From Nomia melanderi (Eukaryota; Arthropoda; Insecta; Hymenoptera; Halictidae), in NCBI RefSeq assembly GCF_051020985.1, contig NW_027475145.1, positions 1,612,001-1,676,000 on the forward strand: a stretch of 64,000 bases of DNA, given 5' to 3'. The stretch's first letter is position 1; each line of letters starts with the position of its first letter. Of this stretch, positions 1 through 12,500 are shown one piece after another. Below the pieces are notes generated by a model. That model ran no database searches and was not told the origin of the DNA. It saw only the letters and a program-made list of their open reading frames with translations. A program made the translations under genes and the position numbers.

Positions 1-170
1 ACCCGAGATATCACCAGATATATATTGGATTTTTCCCTGACCCTGACAGTCCGGTACCATGTGTCGATGGTTTTCTCGGCCCCTGGTGGTCCGAGGTCGT
101 TCCCGCTGCACAGATTCATGCGCCAGCGCCTCCTGCAGACAATGCACTTTGTTTATTGCGCTATCTCTAA
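1..170. repeat. Partial satellite monomer at the window start
   Basis: The window opens at consensus position 5 (ACCCGAGATATC), so the array continues to the left. This copy has the M-type CTCGGCCCCTGGTGG tract but the T-type CCATGTGTCGATGG, which makes it a class recombinant. It lacks one base in the CTTTG(A)TTTATTG tract near its end. Confidence 0.9.
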
Positions 171-520
171 TAGCACCCGAGATATCACCATATATATATT
201 GGATTTTCACCTGACCCTGAGTGTCCGGCCCCATGTGTCGATGGATTTCTCGGTCCCTCGTGGTCCGAGGTCAATCCCGCTGCACAGATTCATGCGCCAG
301 GGCCTCCTACTGACAATGCACTTTGATTTATTGCGCTGTCCGTAATAGCACCCGAGATATCACCAGATATATATTGGATTTTACCCTGTACCTGACAGTC
401 CGGCACCATGTGTCGATGGTTTTCTCGGTCCCTCGTGGTCCGAGGTCGATCCCGCCGAACAGATTCATGCGCCAGGGCTTCCTGCAGACAATTCACTTTG
501 GTTTATTGCGCTATCTGTAA

Positions 521-695
521 TAGCACCCCAGATATCACCAGATATATGCTGGATTTTTACATGACCTTGGGTGACGGATTCCGAATATCTGTAATTTTCT
601 CGGCGCCTGGTGGTCCGAGGTCGATCCCATTGCACAGATTCTTGCGCCAGGGCCTCCTACAGACAATGCACTTTGATTTATCGCGCCATCTCTAA
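521..695. repeat. Class X satellite monomer
   Basis: First clear member of the divergent class. Consensus 28-78 is replaced, at equal length, by GCTGGATTTTTACATGACC, TTGGGTGACGGATTCCG and AATATCTGTAATTTTC. Positions before 28 and after 79 are ordinary. Roughly a third of the 28-78 bases differ from class M. This copy also starts TAGCACCCCAGATATC and has GGCGCCTGG in the dyad. Confidence 0.85.
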
Positions 696-870
696 TAGCA
701 CCCGAGATATCACCAGATATATATTGGATTTTTCCCTGACCCTGACAGACCGGCCCCATGAGACGGTGATTTTCTCGGCCCATGGTGGTCCGAGGTCGAT
801 CCCGCTGCACAGATTCATGCGCCAGGGCCTCCTACAGACAATTCACATTGGATTATTGCGCTATCTGTAA

Positions 871-1045
871 TAGCACCCCAGATATCACCAGATATATGCT
901 GGATTTTTACATGACCTTCGGTGACGGATTCCGAATATCTGTAATTTTCTCGGCGCCTGGTGGTCCGAGGTCGTTCCTGCTGCACAGATTCATTCGCCAG
1001 TGCCTCCTACAGACAATGCACTTTGATTTATTGCGCTATCTGTAA
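871..1045. repeat. Class X monomer, two units after the first
   Basis: Shares TAGCACCCCAGATATC and GGCGCCTGG with the copy at 521 but has ACCTTCGGTGACGG and a TTCCTGCTGCAC tail with TTCATTCGCCAGTGCC. Confidence 0.85.
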
Positions 1046-4000
1046 TAGCACCCGAGATATGACCAGATATATATTGGATTTTTCCCTAACCCTGACAGTC
1101 CGGCCCCATGTGTCGATGGTTTTCTCGGTCCCTCGTGGTCCGAGGTCGATCCCGCTGCACAGATTCATGCGCCAGGGCCCCCTGCAGATAATTCACTTTG
1201 ATTTATTGCGCTATCTCTAATTGCACCCGGGATATCACCATATATATATTGGATTTTTTCCTGACCCTGAGTGTCCGGCCCCATGAGACGGTCGTTTTCT
1301 CGGCCCCTGGTGGTCCGAGGTCGATCCCACTGCACGTATTCATGCGCCCGGGCCTCCTACAGACAATGCACTTTGATTTATTGCGCTATCTGTAATAGCA
1401 CCCGAGATATCATTAGATATATATTGAATTTTTCCCCGACCCTGAGTGTCCGGCCCCATGTGTCGATGGATTTCTCGGTCCCTCGTGGTCCGAGGTCGAT
1501 CCAGCTGCACAGATTCATGCGCCAGGGCCTCCGACTGACAATGCACTTTTGTTTATTGCGCTATCTGTAATAGCACCCGAGATATCACCAGATATATATT
1601 GGATTTTTCCCTGACCCTGACAGTCCGGCCCCATATGTCGGTGGTTTTCTCGGCCCCTGGCGGTCCCAGGTCGTTCCCGCTGCACAGATTCATTCGCCAG
1701 TGCCTCCTACAGACAATGCACTTTGATTTATTGCGCTATCTCTAATAGCACCGGAGATATCACCAGATATATATTGGATTTTTCACTGACCCAGACAGTC
1801 CGGCCCCATGTGTCGGTGGTTTTCTCGGCCCATGGTGGTCCGAGGTCGTTCCCGCTGTACAGATTCATGCGCCAGGGCCTCCTACAGACAATGCACTTTG
1901 ATTTATTGCGCTATCTGTAATAGCACCCGAGATATCACCAGGATATATATTGGATTTTTCCCTGACCCTGAGTGTCCGACTCCATGTGACGATGGTTTTC
2001 TCGGCCCATGATGGTCCGAGGTCGTTCCCGCTGAACAGATTCATGCGCTAGGGCCTCCTACAGACAAGGCACTTTGATTTATTGCGCTATCTGTAATGGC
2101 AGCCGAGATATCACCAGGATATATATTGGATTTTTCCCTGACCCTGAGTGTCCGACTCCATGAGACGATGGTTTTCTCGGCCCATGGTGGTCCGAGGTCG
2201 TTCCCGCTGCACAGATTCATGCGCCAGGGCCTCCTACAGACAATGCACTTTGATTTATTGCGCTATCTGTAATAGCACCCGAGATATCACCAGATACATA
2301 TTGGATTTTTCCCTGACCCTGACAGTCTGGCCCCATGTGTCGATGGTTTTCTCGGTCCCTCGTGGTCCGAGGTCGATCCCACTGCACATATTCATGCGCC
2401 CGGGCCTCCTACAGACAATGCACTTTGATTTATTGCGCTATCTCTAATAGCACCCGATATATCACCAGATATATATTGGATTTTTCCCTGACCCTGACAG
2501 TCCGGTACCATGTGTCGATGGTTTTCTCGGCCCCTGGTGGTCCGAGGTCGTTCCCGCTGCACAGATTCATGCGCCAGCGCCTCCTGCAGACAATGCACTT
2601 TTGTTTATTGCGCTATCTCTAATAGCACCCGAGATATCACCATATATATATTGGATTTTTTCCTGACCCTGAGTGTCCGGCCCCATGAGACGGTCGTTTT
2701 CTCGGCCCCTGGTGGTCCGAGGTCGTTCCCGCTGCACATATTCATGCGCTCGGGCCTCCTACAGACAAGGCACTTTGATTTATTGCGCTATCTGTAATAG
2801 CACCCGAGATATCACCAGGATATATATTGGATTTTTCCCTGACCCTGAGTGTCCGACTCCATGAGACGATGGTTTTCTCGGCCCATGGTGGTCCGAGGTC
2901 GTTCCCGCTGCACAGATTCATGCGTCTGGGCATCCTGCAGACAATGCACTTTGATTTATTGCGCTATCTGTAATAGCACCCGAGATATCACCAGATATAT
3001 ATTGGATTTTTCCCTGACCCTGACAGTCCCGGCCCCATATGTCGATGGTTTTCTCGGCCCCTGGTGGTCCGAGGTCGTTCCCGCTGCACAGATTCATGCG
3101 CCAGCGCCTCCTGCAGACAATGCACTTTTGTTTATTGCGCTATCTCTAATAGCACCCGAGATATCACCATATATATATTGGATTTTTTCCTGACCCTGAG
3201 TGTCCGGCCCCATGAGACGGTCGTTTTCTCGGCCCCTGGTGGTCCGAGGTCGTTCCCGCTGCACAGATTCATGCGCCAGGGCCTCCTACAGACAATGCAC
3301 TTTGATTTATTGCGCTATCTCTAATAGCACCGGAGATATCACCAGATATATATTGGATTTTTCACTGACCCAGACAGTCCGGCCCCATGTGTCGGTGGTT
3401 TTCTCGGCCCATGGTGGTCCGAGGTCGTTCCCGCTGCACAGATTCATGCGCCAGGGCCTCCTACAGACAATGCACTTTGATTTATTGCGCTATCTGTAAT
3501 AGCACCCGAGATATCACCAGGATATATATTGGATTTTTCCCTGACCCTGAGTGTCCGACTCCATGTGACGATGGTTTTCTCGGCCCATTGTGGTCCGAGG
3601 TCGTTCCCGCTGCACAGATTCATGCGCTAGGGCCTCCTACAGACAAGGCACTTTGATTTATTGCGCTATCTGTAATAGCAGCCGAGATATCACCAGGATA
3701 TATATTGGATTTTTCCCTGACCCTGAGTGTCCGACTCCATGAGACGATGGTTTTCTCGGCCCATGGTGGTCCGAGGTCGTTCCCGCTGCACAGATTCATG
3801 CGCCTGGGCCTCCTGCAGACAATGCACTTTGGTTTATTGAGCTATCTCTAATAACACCCGAGATATCAACAGATACATATTGGATTTTTCCCTGACCCTG
3901 ACAGTCTGGCCCCATGTGTCGATGGTTTTCTCGGTCCCTCGTGGTCCGAGGTCGATCCCACTGCACATATTCATGCGCCCGGGCCTCCTACAGACAATGC

Positions 4001-4730
4001 ACTTTGATTTATTGCGCTATCTGTAATAGCACCCGAGATATCATTAGATATATATTGGATTTTTCCCTGACCCTGAGTGTCCGACTCCATGAGACGGTGG
4101 TTTTCTCGGCCCCTGCTGGTCCGAGGTCGTTCCCGCTGCACAGATTCATTCGCCCGTGCCTCCTACAGACAATGCACTTTGATTTATTGCGCTATCTCTA
4201 ATAGCACCGGAGATATCACCAGATATATATTGGATTTTTCACTGACCCAGACAGTCCGGCCCCATGTGTCGGTGGTTTTCTCGGCCCATGGTGGTCCGAG
4301 GTCGTTTCCGCTGCACAGATTCATGCGCCAGGGCCTCCTACAGACAATGCACTTTGATTTATTGCGCTATCTGTAATAGCACCCGAGATATCACCAGGAT
4401 ATATATTGGATTTTTCCCTGACCCTGACAATCCGGCCTCATGTGACGGTGATTTTCTCGGCCCCTGGTGGTCCGAGGTTGTTCCCGCTGCACAGATTCTT
4501 GCGCCAGGGCCTCCTACAGACAATGCACTTTGATTTATTGCGATATCTGTAATAGCAGCCGATATATCACCAGATATATATTGAATTTTTCCCCGACCCT
4601 GAGTGTCCGGCCCCATGTGTCGATGGATTTCTCGGTCCCTCGTGGTCCGAGGTCGATCCCGCTGCACAGATTCATGCGCCAGGGCCTCCTACTGACAATG
4701 CACTTTGATTTATTGCGCTGTCCGTAATAG

Positions 4731-7700
4731 CACCCGAGATATCACCAGATATATATTGGATTTTTCCCTGACCCTGACAGTCCGGCACCATGTGTCGATG
4801 GTTTTCTCGGTCCCTCGTGGTCCGAGGTCGATCCCGCCGAACAGATTCATGCGCCAGGGCTTCCTGCAGATAATTTACTTTGGTTTAGTGCGCTATCTGT
4901 AAGAGCACCCGAGATATCACCAGATATATATTGAATTTTTCCCCGACCCTGAGAGTCCGGCCCCATGTGTCGGTGGTTTTCTCGGCCCCTGGTGGTCCGA
5001 GGTCGATCCCGCTGCACAGATTCATGCGCCAGGGCCTCCTACAGACAATGCACTTTGATTTATTGCGCTATCTGTAATAGCACCCGAGATATCACCAGAT
5101 ATATATTGGATTTTTCCCTGACCCTGACGGTCCGGCCCCATGTGTCGATGGTTTTCTCGGTCCCTCGTTGTCCGAGGTAGATCCCGCTGAACGAATTCAT
5201 GTGCCAGGGCCTCCTGCAGACAATGCACTTTGATTTATTTCGCTATCTCTAATAGCACCCGAGATTTCACCAGATATATATTGGATTTTTCCTTGACCCT
5301 ATCGGTCCGGCCCCACAAGACGGTGATTTTCTCGGCCCCTGGTGGCCCGAGGTCGATCCCGCTGCACAGATTTATGCGCCAGGGCCTCCTACAGATAATA
5401 CACTTTGATTTATTTCGCTATCTCTAATAGCACCCGAGATATCACCCGATATATATTGGATTTTTCCTTGACCCTGACAGTCCGGCCCCATGTGTCGATG
5501 GATTTCTCGGCCCCTCGTGGTCCGAGGTCGATCCCGCTGCACAGATTCATGCGTTAGGGCCTCCTACAGACAATGCACTTTGATTTATTTCGCTTTCTCT
5601 AATAGCACCCGAGATATCACCAGATATATATTGGATTTTTCCTTGACCCTGACAGTCCGGCCCCATGTGTCGATGTTTTTCTCGGCCCCTCGTGGTCCGA
5701 GGTCGATTCCGCTGAACAGATTCATGCGCCAGGGCTTCCTGCAGATAATTTACTTTGGTTTAGTGCGCTATCTGTAAGAGCACCCGAGATATCACCAGAT
5801 ATATATTGAATTTTTCCCCGACCCTGAGAGTCCGGCCCCATGTGTCGGTGGTTTTCTCGGCCCCTGGTGGTCCGAGGTCGATCCCGCTGCACAGATTCAT
5901 GCGCCAGGGCCTCCTACAGACAATGCACTTTGATTTATTGCGCTATCTGTAATAGCACCCGAGATATCACCAGATATATATTGGATTTTTCCCTGACCCT
6001 GACGGTCCGGCCCCATGTGTCGATGGTTTTCTCGGTCCCTCGTTGTCCGAGGTAGATCCCGCTGAACAAATTCATGTGCCAGGGCCTCCTGCAGACAATG
6101 CTCTTTGATTTATTTCGCTATCTCTAATAGCACCCGAGATATCACCAGATATATATTGGATTTTTCCTTGACCCTGACAGTCCGGCCCCATGTGTCGATG
6201 GATTTCTCGGTCCCTCGTGGTCCGAGGTCGATCCCGCTGCACAGATTCATGCGTCAGGGCCTCCTACAGGCAATGCTCTTTGATTTATTGCGCTATCTGT
6301 AATAGCACCCGAGATATCACCAGATATACATTGGATTTTTCCCTGACCCTGACGGTCCGGCCCCATGTGTCGATGGTTTTCTCGGCCCCTCGTGGTCCGA
6401 GGTCGATCCCGCTGCACAGATTCATGCGCCAGGGCCTCCTACTGACAATGCACTTTGATTTATTGCGCTGTCCGTAATAGCACCCGAGATATCACCAGAT
6501 ATATATTGAATTTTTCCCCGACCCTGAGAGTCCGGCCCCATGTGTCGGTGGTTTTCTCGGCCCCTGGTGGTCCGAGGTCGATCCCGCTGCACAGATTCAT
6601 GCGCCAGGGCCTCCTACAGACAATGCACTTTGATTTATTGCGCTATCTGTAATAGCACCCGAGATATCACCAGATATATATTGGATTTTTCCCTGACCCT
6701 GACGGTCCGGCCCCATGTGTCGATGGTTTTCTCGGTCCCTCGTTGTCCGAGGTAGATCCCGCTGAACGAATTCATGTGCCAGGGCCTCCTGCAGACAATG
6801 CACTTTGATTTATTTCGCTATCTCTAATAGCACCCGAGATTTCACCAGATATATATTGGATTTTTCCTTGACCCTATCGGTCCGGCCCCACAAGACGGTG
6901 ATTTTCTCGGCCCCTGGTGGCCCGAGGTCGATCCCGCTGCACAGATTTATGCGCCAGGGCCTCCTACAGATAATACACTTTGATTTATTTCGCTATCTCT
7001 AATAGCACCCGAGATATCACCCGATATATATTGGATTTTTCCTTGACCCTGACAGTCCGGCCCCATGTGTCGATGGATTTCTCGGCCCCTCGTGGTCCGA
7101 GGTCGATCCCGCTGCACAGATTCATGCGTTAGGGCCTCCTACAGACAATGCACTTTGATTTATTTCGCTTTCTCTAATAGCACCCGAGATATCACCAGAT
7201 ATATATTGGATTTTTCCTTGACCCTGACAGTCCGGCCCCATGTGTCGATGTTTTTCTCGGCCCCTCGTGGTCCGAGGTCGATTCCGCTGAACAGATTCAT
7301 GCGCCAGGGCTTCCTGCAGATAATTTACTTTGGTTTAGTGCGCTATCTGTAAGAGCACCCGAGATATCACCAGATATATATTGAATTTTTCCCCGACCCT
7401 GAGAGTCCGGCCCCATGTGTCGGTGGTTTTCTCGGCCCCTGGTGGTCCGAGGTCGATCCCGCTGCACAGATTCATGCGCCAGGGCCTCCTACAGACAATG
7501 CACTTTGATTTATTGCGCTATCTGTAATAGCACCCGAGATATCACCAGATATATATTGGATTTTTCCCTGACCCTGAGTGTTCGGCCCCATGAGACGGTG
7601 GTTTTCTCGAGCCCTGGGGGTCCGAGGTCGTTCCCGCTGCACACATTCATGCGCCCGGGCCTCCTGTAGATAATTCACTTTGGTTTACTGCCCTATTTCT

Positions 7701-9630
7701 AATAGCACCCGAGATATCACCGGAAGTATATTGGATTTTCCCCTGACCCTGAGTGTACGGCCCCATGAGACGGTGGTTTCCTCGGCCCCTGGTGGTCCGA
7801 GGTCGATCCCGCTGCACAGATTCATGCGCCAGGGCCTCCTGCAGACAATTCACTTAGGTTTATTGCGCTATCTCTAATAGCACCCGAGGTATCACCAGAT
7901 ATATATTGGATTTTTCCCTAACCCTGAGTTTCCGGCCCCATGAGACGGTAGTTTTCTCGGCCCCTGGAGGTCCGAGGTCGTTCCCGCTGCACAGATTCGT
8001 GCACTAGGGCCTCCTACAGACAATGCACTTTGGTTTATTGCGCTATCTCTAATAGCACCCGAGATATCACCAGATATATATTGGATTTTTCCCTGACCCT
8101 GAGTGTCCGACCCCATGAGACGGTGGTTTTCTCGGCCCCTGGTGGTCCGAGGTCGTTCCGGCTGCACAGATTCATGCGCCAGTGCCTCCTGCAGACAATG
8201 CACTCTGATTTATTGCGCTATCTGTAATAGCACCCGAGATATCACCAGATATATATTGGATTTTTCCCTGACCCTGAGTGTCCGGCCCCATGAGACGGTA
8301 GTTTTCGCGGCCCCTGGTGGTCCGAGATCGTTACCGCTGCACAGCTTCATGCGCCAGGGCCTCCTGCAGATAATACACTTTGATTTATTGCGCTATCTCT
8401 AATAGCACCCGAGATATCACCAGATATATATTCGATTTTTCACTGACCCTGAGTGTCCGGCCCCATGAGACGGTAGTTTTCTCGGCCCCTGGTGGTCTGA
8501 GGTCGTTCCCGCTGCACAGATTCATGCGCCAGGGCCTCCTGCAGACAATGCACTTAGGTTTATTGTGCTATCTCTAATAGCACCCGAGATATCACCAGAT
8601 ATGTATTGGATTTTTCTTTGACCCTGAGTGTCCGACTCCATGAGACGGTGGTTTTGTCGGCCCCTGGTGGTCCGAGGTCGTCCCCGCTGCACAGATTTAT
8701 GCGCCAGGGCCTCCTACAGATAATACACTTTGATTTATTTCGCTATCTCTAATAGCACCCGAGATATCACCCGATATATATTGGATTTTTCCTTGACCCT
8801 GACAGTCCGGCCCCATGTGTCGATGGATTTCTCGGCCCCTCGTGGTCCGAGGTCGATCCCGCTGCACAGATTCATGCGTTAGGGCCTCCTACAGACAATG
8901 CACTTTGATTTATTTCGCTTTCTCTAATAGCACCCGAGATATCACCAGATATATATTGGATTTTTCCTTGACCCTGACAGTCCGGCCCCATGTGTCGATG
9001 TTTTTCTCGGCCCCTCGTGGTCCGAGGTCGATTCCGCTGAACAGATTCATGCGCCAGGGCTTCCTGCAGATAATTTACTTTGGTTTAGTGCGCTATCTGT
9101 AATAGCACCCGAGATATCACCAGATATATATTGGATTTTTCCCTGACCCTGACGGTCCGGCCCCATGTGTCGATGGTTTTCTCGGTCCCTCGTTGTCCGA
9201 GGTAGATCCCGCTGAACAAATTCATGTGCCAGGGCCTCCTGCAGACAATGCTCTTTGATTTATTTCGCTATCTCTAATAGCACCCGAGATATCACCAGAT
9301 ATATATTGGATTTTTCCTTGACCCTGACAGTCCGGCCCCATGTGTCGATGGATTTCTCGGTCCCTCGTGGTCCGAGTTCGATCCCGCTGCACAGATTCAT
9401 GCGTCAGGGCCTCCTACAGGCAATGCTCTTTGATTTATTGCGCTATCTGTAATAGCACCCGAGATATCACCAGATATACATTGGATTTTTCCCTGACCCT
9501 GACGGTCCGGCCCCATGTGTCGATGGTTTTCTCGGCCCCTCGTGGTCCGAGGTCGATCCCGCTGCACAGATTCATGCGTCAGGGCCTCCTGCAGACAATG
9601 CACTTTGATTTAATGCGCTATCTGTAATAG
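4731..9630. repeat. Array domain 2: shuffled 4-, 5-, 9- and 10-monomer blocks
   Basis: About 28 monomers. About 4,904-6,002 recurs at about 6,479-7,577 (shift 1,575 bp, 9 monomers). The marker AAGAGCACCCGAG followed by TTGAATTTTTCCCCGACC links about 4,900 to 5,777 and 7,352 (shifts 875 and 1,575 bp); 6,480 shares only the second part. About 6,950-7,352 recurs at 8,700-9,102 (shift 1,750), and 5,953-6,480 recurs near 9,103-9,630 (shift 3,150). The last two differ by exactly one monomer relative to the 5.4-6.5 kb order, so the 9-kb copy lost a monomer. Most monomers are class T, with ATTTCGCTATC replacing ATTGCGCTATC in many. Confidence 0.75.
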
Positions 9631-12500
9631 CACCCGAGATATCACCAGATATATATTGAATTTTTCCTTGACCCTGACAGTCCGGCCCCATGTGTCGACG
9701 GATTTCTCGGTCCCTCGTGGTCCGAGGTCGTTCCCGCTGCACACATTCATGCGCCAGGGCCTCCTGCAGAGAATGCACTTTGATTTATTGCGCTATCTCT
9801 AATAGCACCCGAGATATCACCAGATATATATTGAATTTTTCATTGACCCTGACAGTCCGGCCCCATGTGTCGATGGATTTCTCGGTCCCTCGTTGTCCGA
9901 GGTCGTTCCGGCTGCACAGATTCATTCGCCAGTGCATCCTACAGACAATGCACTTTGATTTATTGCGCTATCTGTAATAGCAACCGAGATATCACCAGAT
10001 ATATATTCGATTTTTCACTGACCCTGAGTGTCCGGCCCCATGAGACGGTAGTTTTCTCGGCCCCTGGTGGTCTGAGGTCGTTCCCGCAGCACAGATTCAT
10101 GCGTCAGGGCCTCTTACAGACTATGCACTTTGATTTATTGCGCTATCTGTAATAGCACCCGAGATATCACCAGATATATATTCGATTTTTCACGGACCCT
10201 GAGTGTCCGGCCCCATGAGACGGTAGTTTTCTCGGCCCCTGGTGGTCCGAGGTCGTTCCCGCTGCACAGATTCATGCGTCAGGTCCTCCTACAGACAATG
10301 CACTTTGATTTATTGCGCTATCTGTAATAGCACCCGAGATATCACCAGATATATATTGGATTTTTCCCTGACCTTGAGTGTCCGACCCCATGTGTCGATG
10401 GTTTTCTCGGTCCCTCGTGGTCCGATGTCGATCCCGCTGCACAGATTCATGCGCCAGGACCCCCTGCAGATGATTCACTTTGGGTTAGTGCGCTATCTGT
10501 AATAGCACCCCAGATATCACCAGATATATATTGGATTTTCCCCTGACCCTGAGTGTCCGGCCCCATGAGACGGTGGTTTTCTCGGCCCCTGGTGGTCCGA
10601 GGTCGTTCCCGATGCACAGATTCATGCGCCAGGGCCTCCTACAGGCAATGCACTTTGGTTTTTTGCGCTATCTCTAATAGTACCCGAGATATCACCAGAT
10701 GTATGCTGGATTTTTACATGACCTTGGGCGACGGATTCCGAATATCTGTAATTTTCTCGGGCCCTGGTGGTCCGAGGTCGTTCCCGCTGCACAGCTTCAT
10801 GCGCCAGGGCCTCCTACAGACAATGCACTTTGATTTATTGCGTTATCTGTAATAGCACCCGAGATATCACCAGATATATATTGGATTTTTCCCTGTCCCT
10901 GAGTGTCCGACTCCATGAGACGGTGGTTTTGTCGGCCCCTGGTGGTCCGAGGTCGTTCCCGCTGCACAGATTCATGCGCCAGGGCCTCCTGCAGACAATG
11001 CACTTAGGTTTATTGTGCTATCTCTAATAGCACCCGAGATATCACCAGATATGTATTGGATTTTTCTTTGACCCTGAGTGTCCGACTCCATGAGACGGTG
11101 GTTTTGTCGGCCCCTGGTGGTCCGAGGTCGTCCCCGCTGCACAGATTCATGCGCTAGGGCCTCCTGCAGACAATGCACTTAGGTTTATTGCTGTATCTCT
11201 AACAGCACCCGAGATATCACCAGATATGTATTGGATATTTCCCTGACCCTGACAGTGCGGCCCCATGAGGCGGTTATTTTATCGGCCCCTGGTGGTCCGA
11301 GGTCGTTCCCGCTGGACGGATTCATGCGCCAGGGACTCCTACAGACAATGCACTTTGAGTTATTGCGCTATCTCTAATAGCACCCGAGATATCACCAGAT
11401 ATATATTGGATTTTTCCCTGACCCTGAGTGTTCGGCCCCATGAGACGGTGATTTTCTCGGCCCCTGGTGGCCCGAGGTCGATCCCGCTGCACAGATTTAT
11501 GCGCCAGGGCCTCCTACAGATAATACACTTTGATTTATTTCGCTATCTCTAATAGCACCCGAGATATCACCCGATATATATTGGATTTTTCCTTGACCCT
11601 GACAGTCCGGCCCCATGAGACGGTGGTTTTCTCGGCCCCTGCTGGTCCGAGGTCGTTCCCGCTGCACTGATTCATGCACTAGGGCCTCCTGCAGACAATG
11701 CACTTTGATTTATTGCGCTATCTGCAATAGCCCCCGAGATATCACCAGATATATATTGGATTTTCCCCTGACCCTGAGTGACCGACTCCATGAGACGGTA
11801 GTATTCTCAGCCCCTGGAGGTCCGAGGTCGTTCCCGCTGCACAGATTCATGCACTAGGGCCTCCTACAGACAATGCACTTTGGTTTATTGCGCTATCTCT
11901 AATAGCACCCGAGATATCACCAGATATATATTGGATTTTTCCCTGACCCTGAGTGTCCGACCCCATGAGACGGTGGTTTTCTCGGCCCCTGGTGGTCCGA
12001 GGTCGTTCCGGCTGCACAGATTCATGCGCCAGTGCCTCCTGCAGACAATGCACTCTGATTTATTGCGCTATCTGTAATAGCACCCGAGATATCACCAGAT
12101 ATATATTGGATTTTTCCCTGACCCTGAGTGTCCGGCCCCATGAGACGGAAGTTTTCGCGGCCCCTGGTGGTCCGAGATCGTTACCGCTGCACAGCTTCAT
12201 GCGCCAGGGCCTCCTGCAGATAATACACTTTGATTTATTGCGCTATCTCTAATAGCACCCGAGATATCACCAGATATATATTGGATTTTCCCCTGACCCT
12301 GAGTGACCGGCCCCATGAGACGGTGGTTTTCTCGGCCCCTGGTGGTCCGAGGTCGTTCCGGATGCACAGATTCATGCGCCAGTGCCTCCTACAGACAATG
12401 CACTTTGATTTATTGCGTTATCTGTAATAGCACCCGAGATATCACCGGATATATATTGGATTTTTCCCTGACCCTGAGTGTCCGACTCCATGAGACGGTA
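9631..12500. repeat. Array domain 3: mostly class M monomers, one X monomer
   Basis: About 16 monomers, with the class shifting from T to M (GAGACGGTAG or GAGACGGTGG). About 11,815-12,281 repeats 7,965-8,431 (shift 3,850 bp, 22 monomers), with the marker TCCGGCTGCACAG (for TCCCGCTGCACAG) and a following monomer reading TTTTCGCGGCCCC. The stretch near 11,449 with GGTGGCCCGAGGTCGATC matches 5,324 and 6,899. A short-range marker, ATGTATTGGATTTTTCTTTG, links 8,602 and 11,050. Confidence 0.7.
10678..10852. repeat. Class X monomer, TAGTACCC subtype
   Basis: Begins TAGTACCCGAG and has AGATGTATGCTGG and TTGGGCGACGG. These markers also occur at 21,181, 23,631 and 38,510, which defines a subtype. Dyad variant is CTCGGGCCCTGG. 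Confidence 0.85.

Larger units (their letters stand above)
1..4730. repeat. Array domain 1: mixed T and M monomers with one-base insertion markers
   Basis: About 27 monomers. Class T tracts are frequent, and two X monomers lie at 521 and 871. A one-base insertion (CACCAGGATATA instead of CACCAGATATA) marks copies near 1.94, 2.12, 2.82, 3.52, 3.69 and 4.40 kb. Another marker, GCACCGGAGATATC followed by CACTGACCCAGACAG, recurs at 1,746, 3,329 and 4,203, showing block copying over about 9 and 5 monomers. The CCATATATATATTGG variant near 190, 1,240, 2,640 and 3,170 is a further shared marker. No gene. Confidence 0.8.

Noticed and set aside
521..695. Class X patch as an inserted mobile element
   Set aside because: The X monomer is the same length as the others and there are no target-site duplications. 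The difference is substitution within the aligned unit, not insertion.
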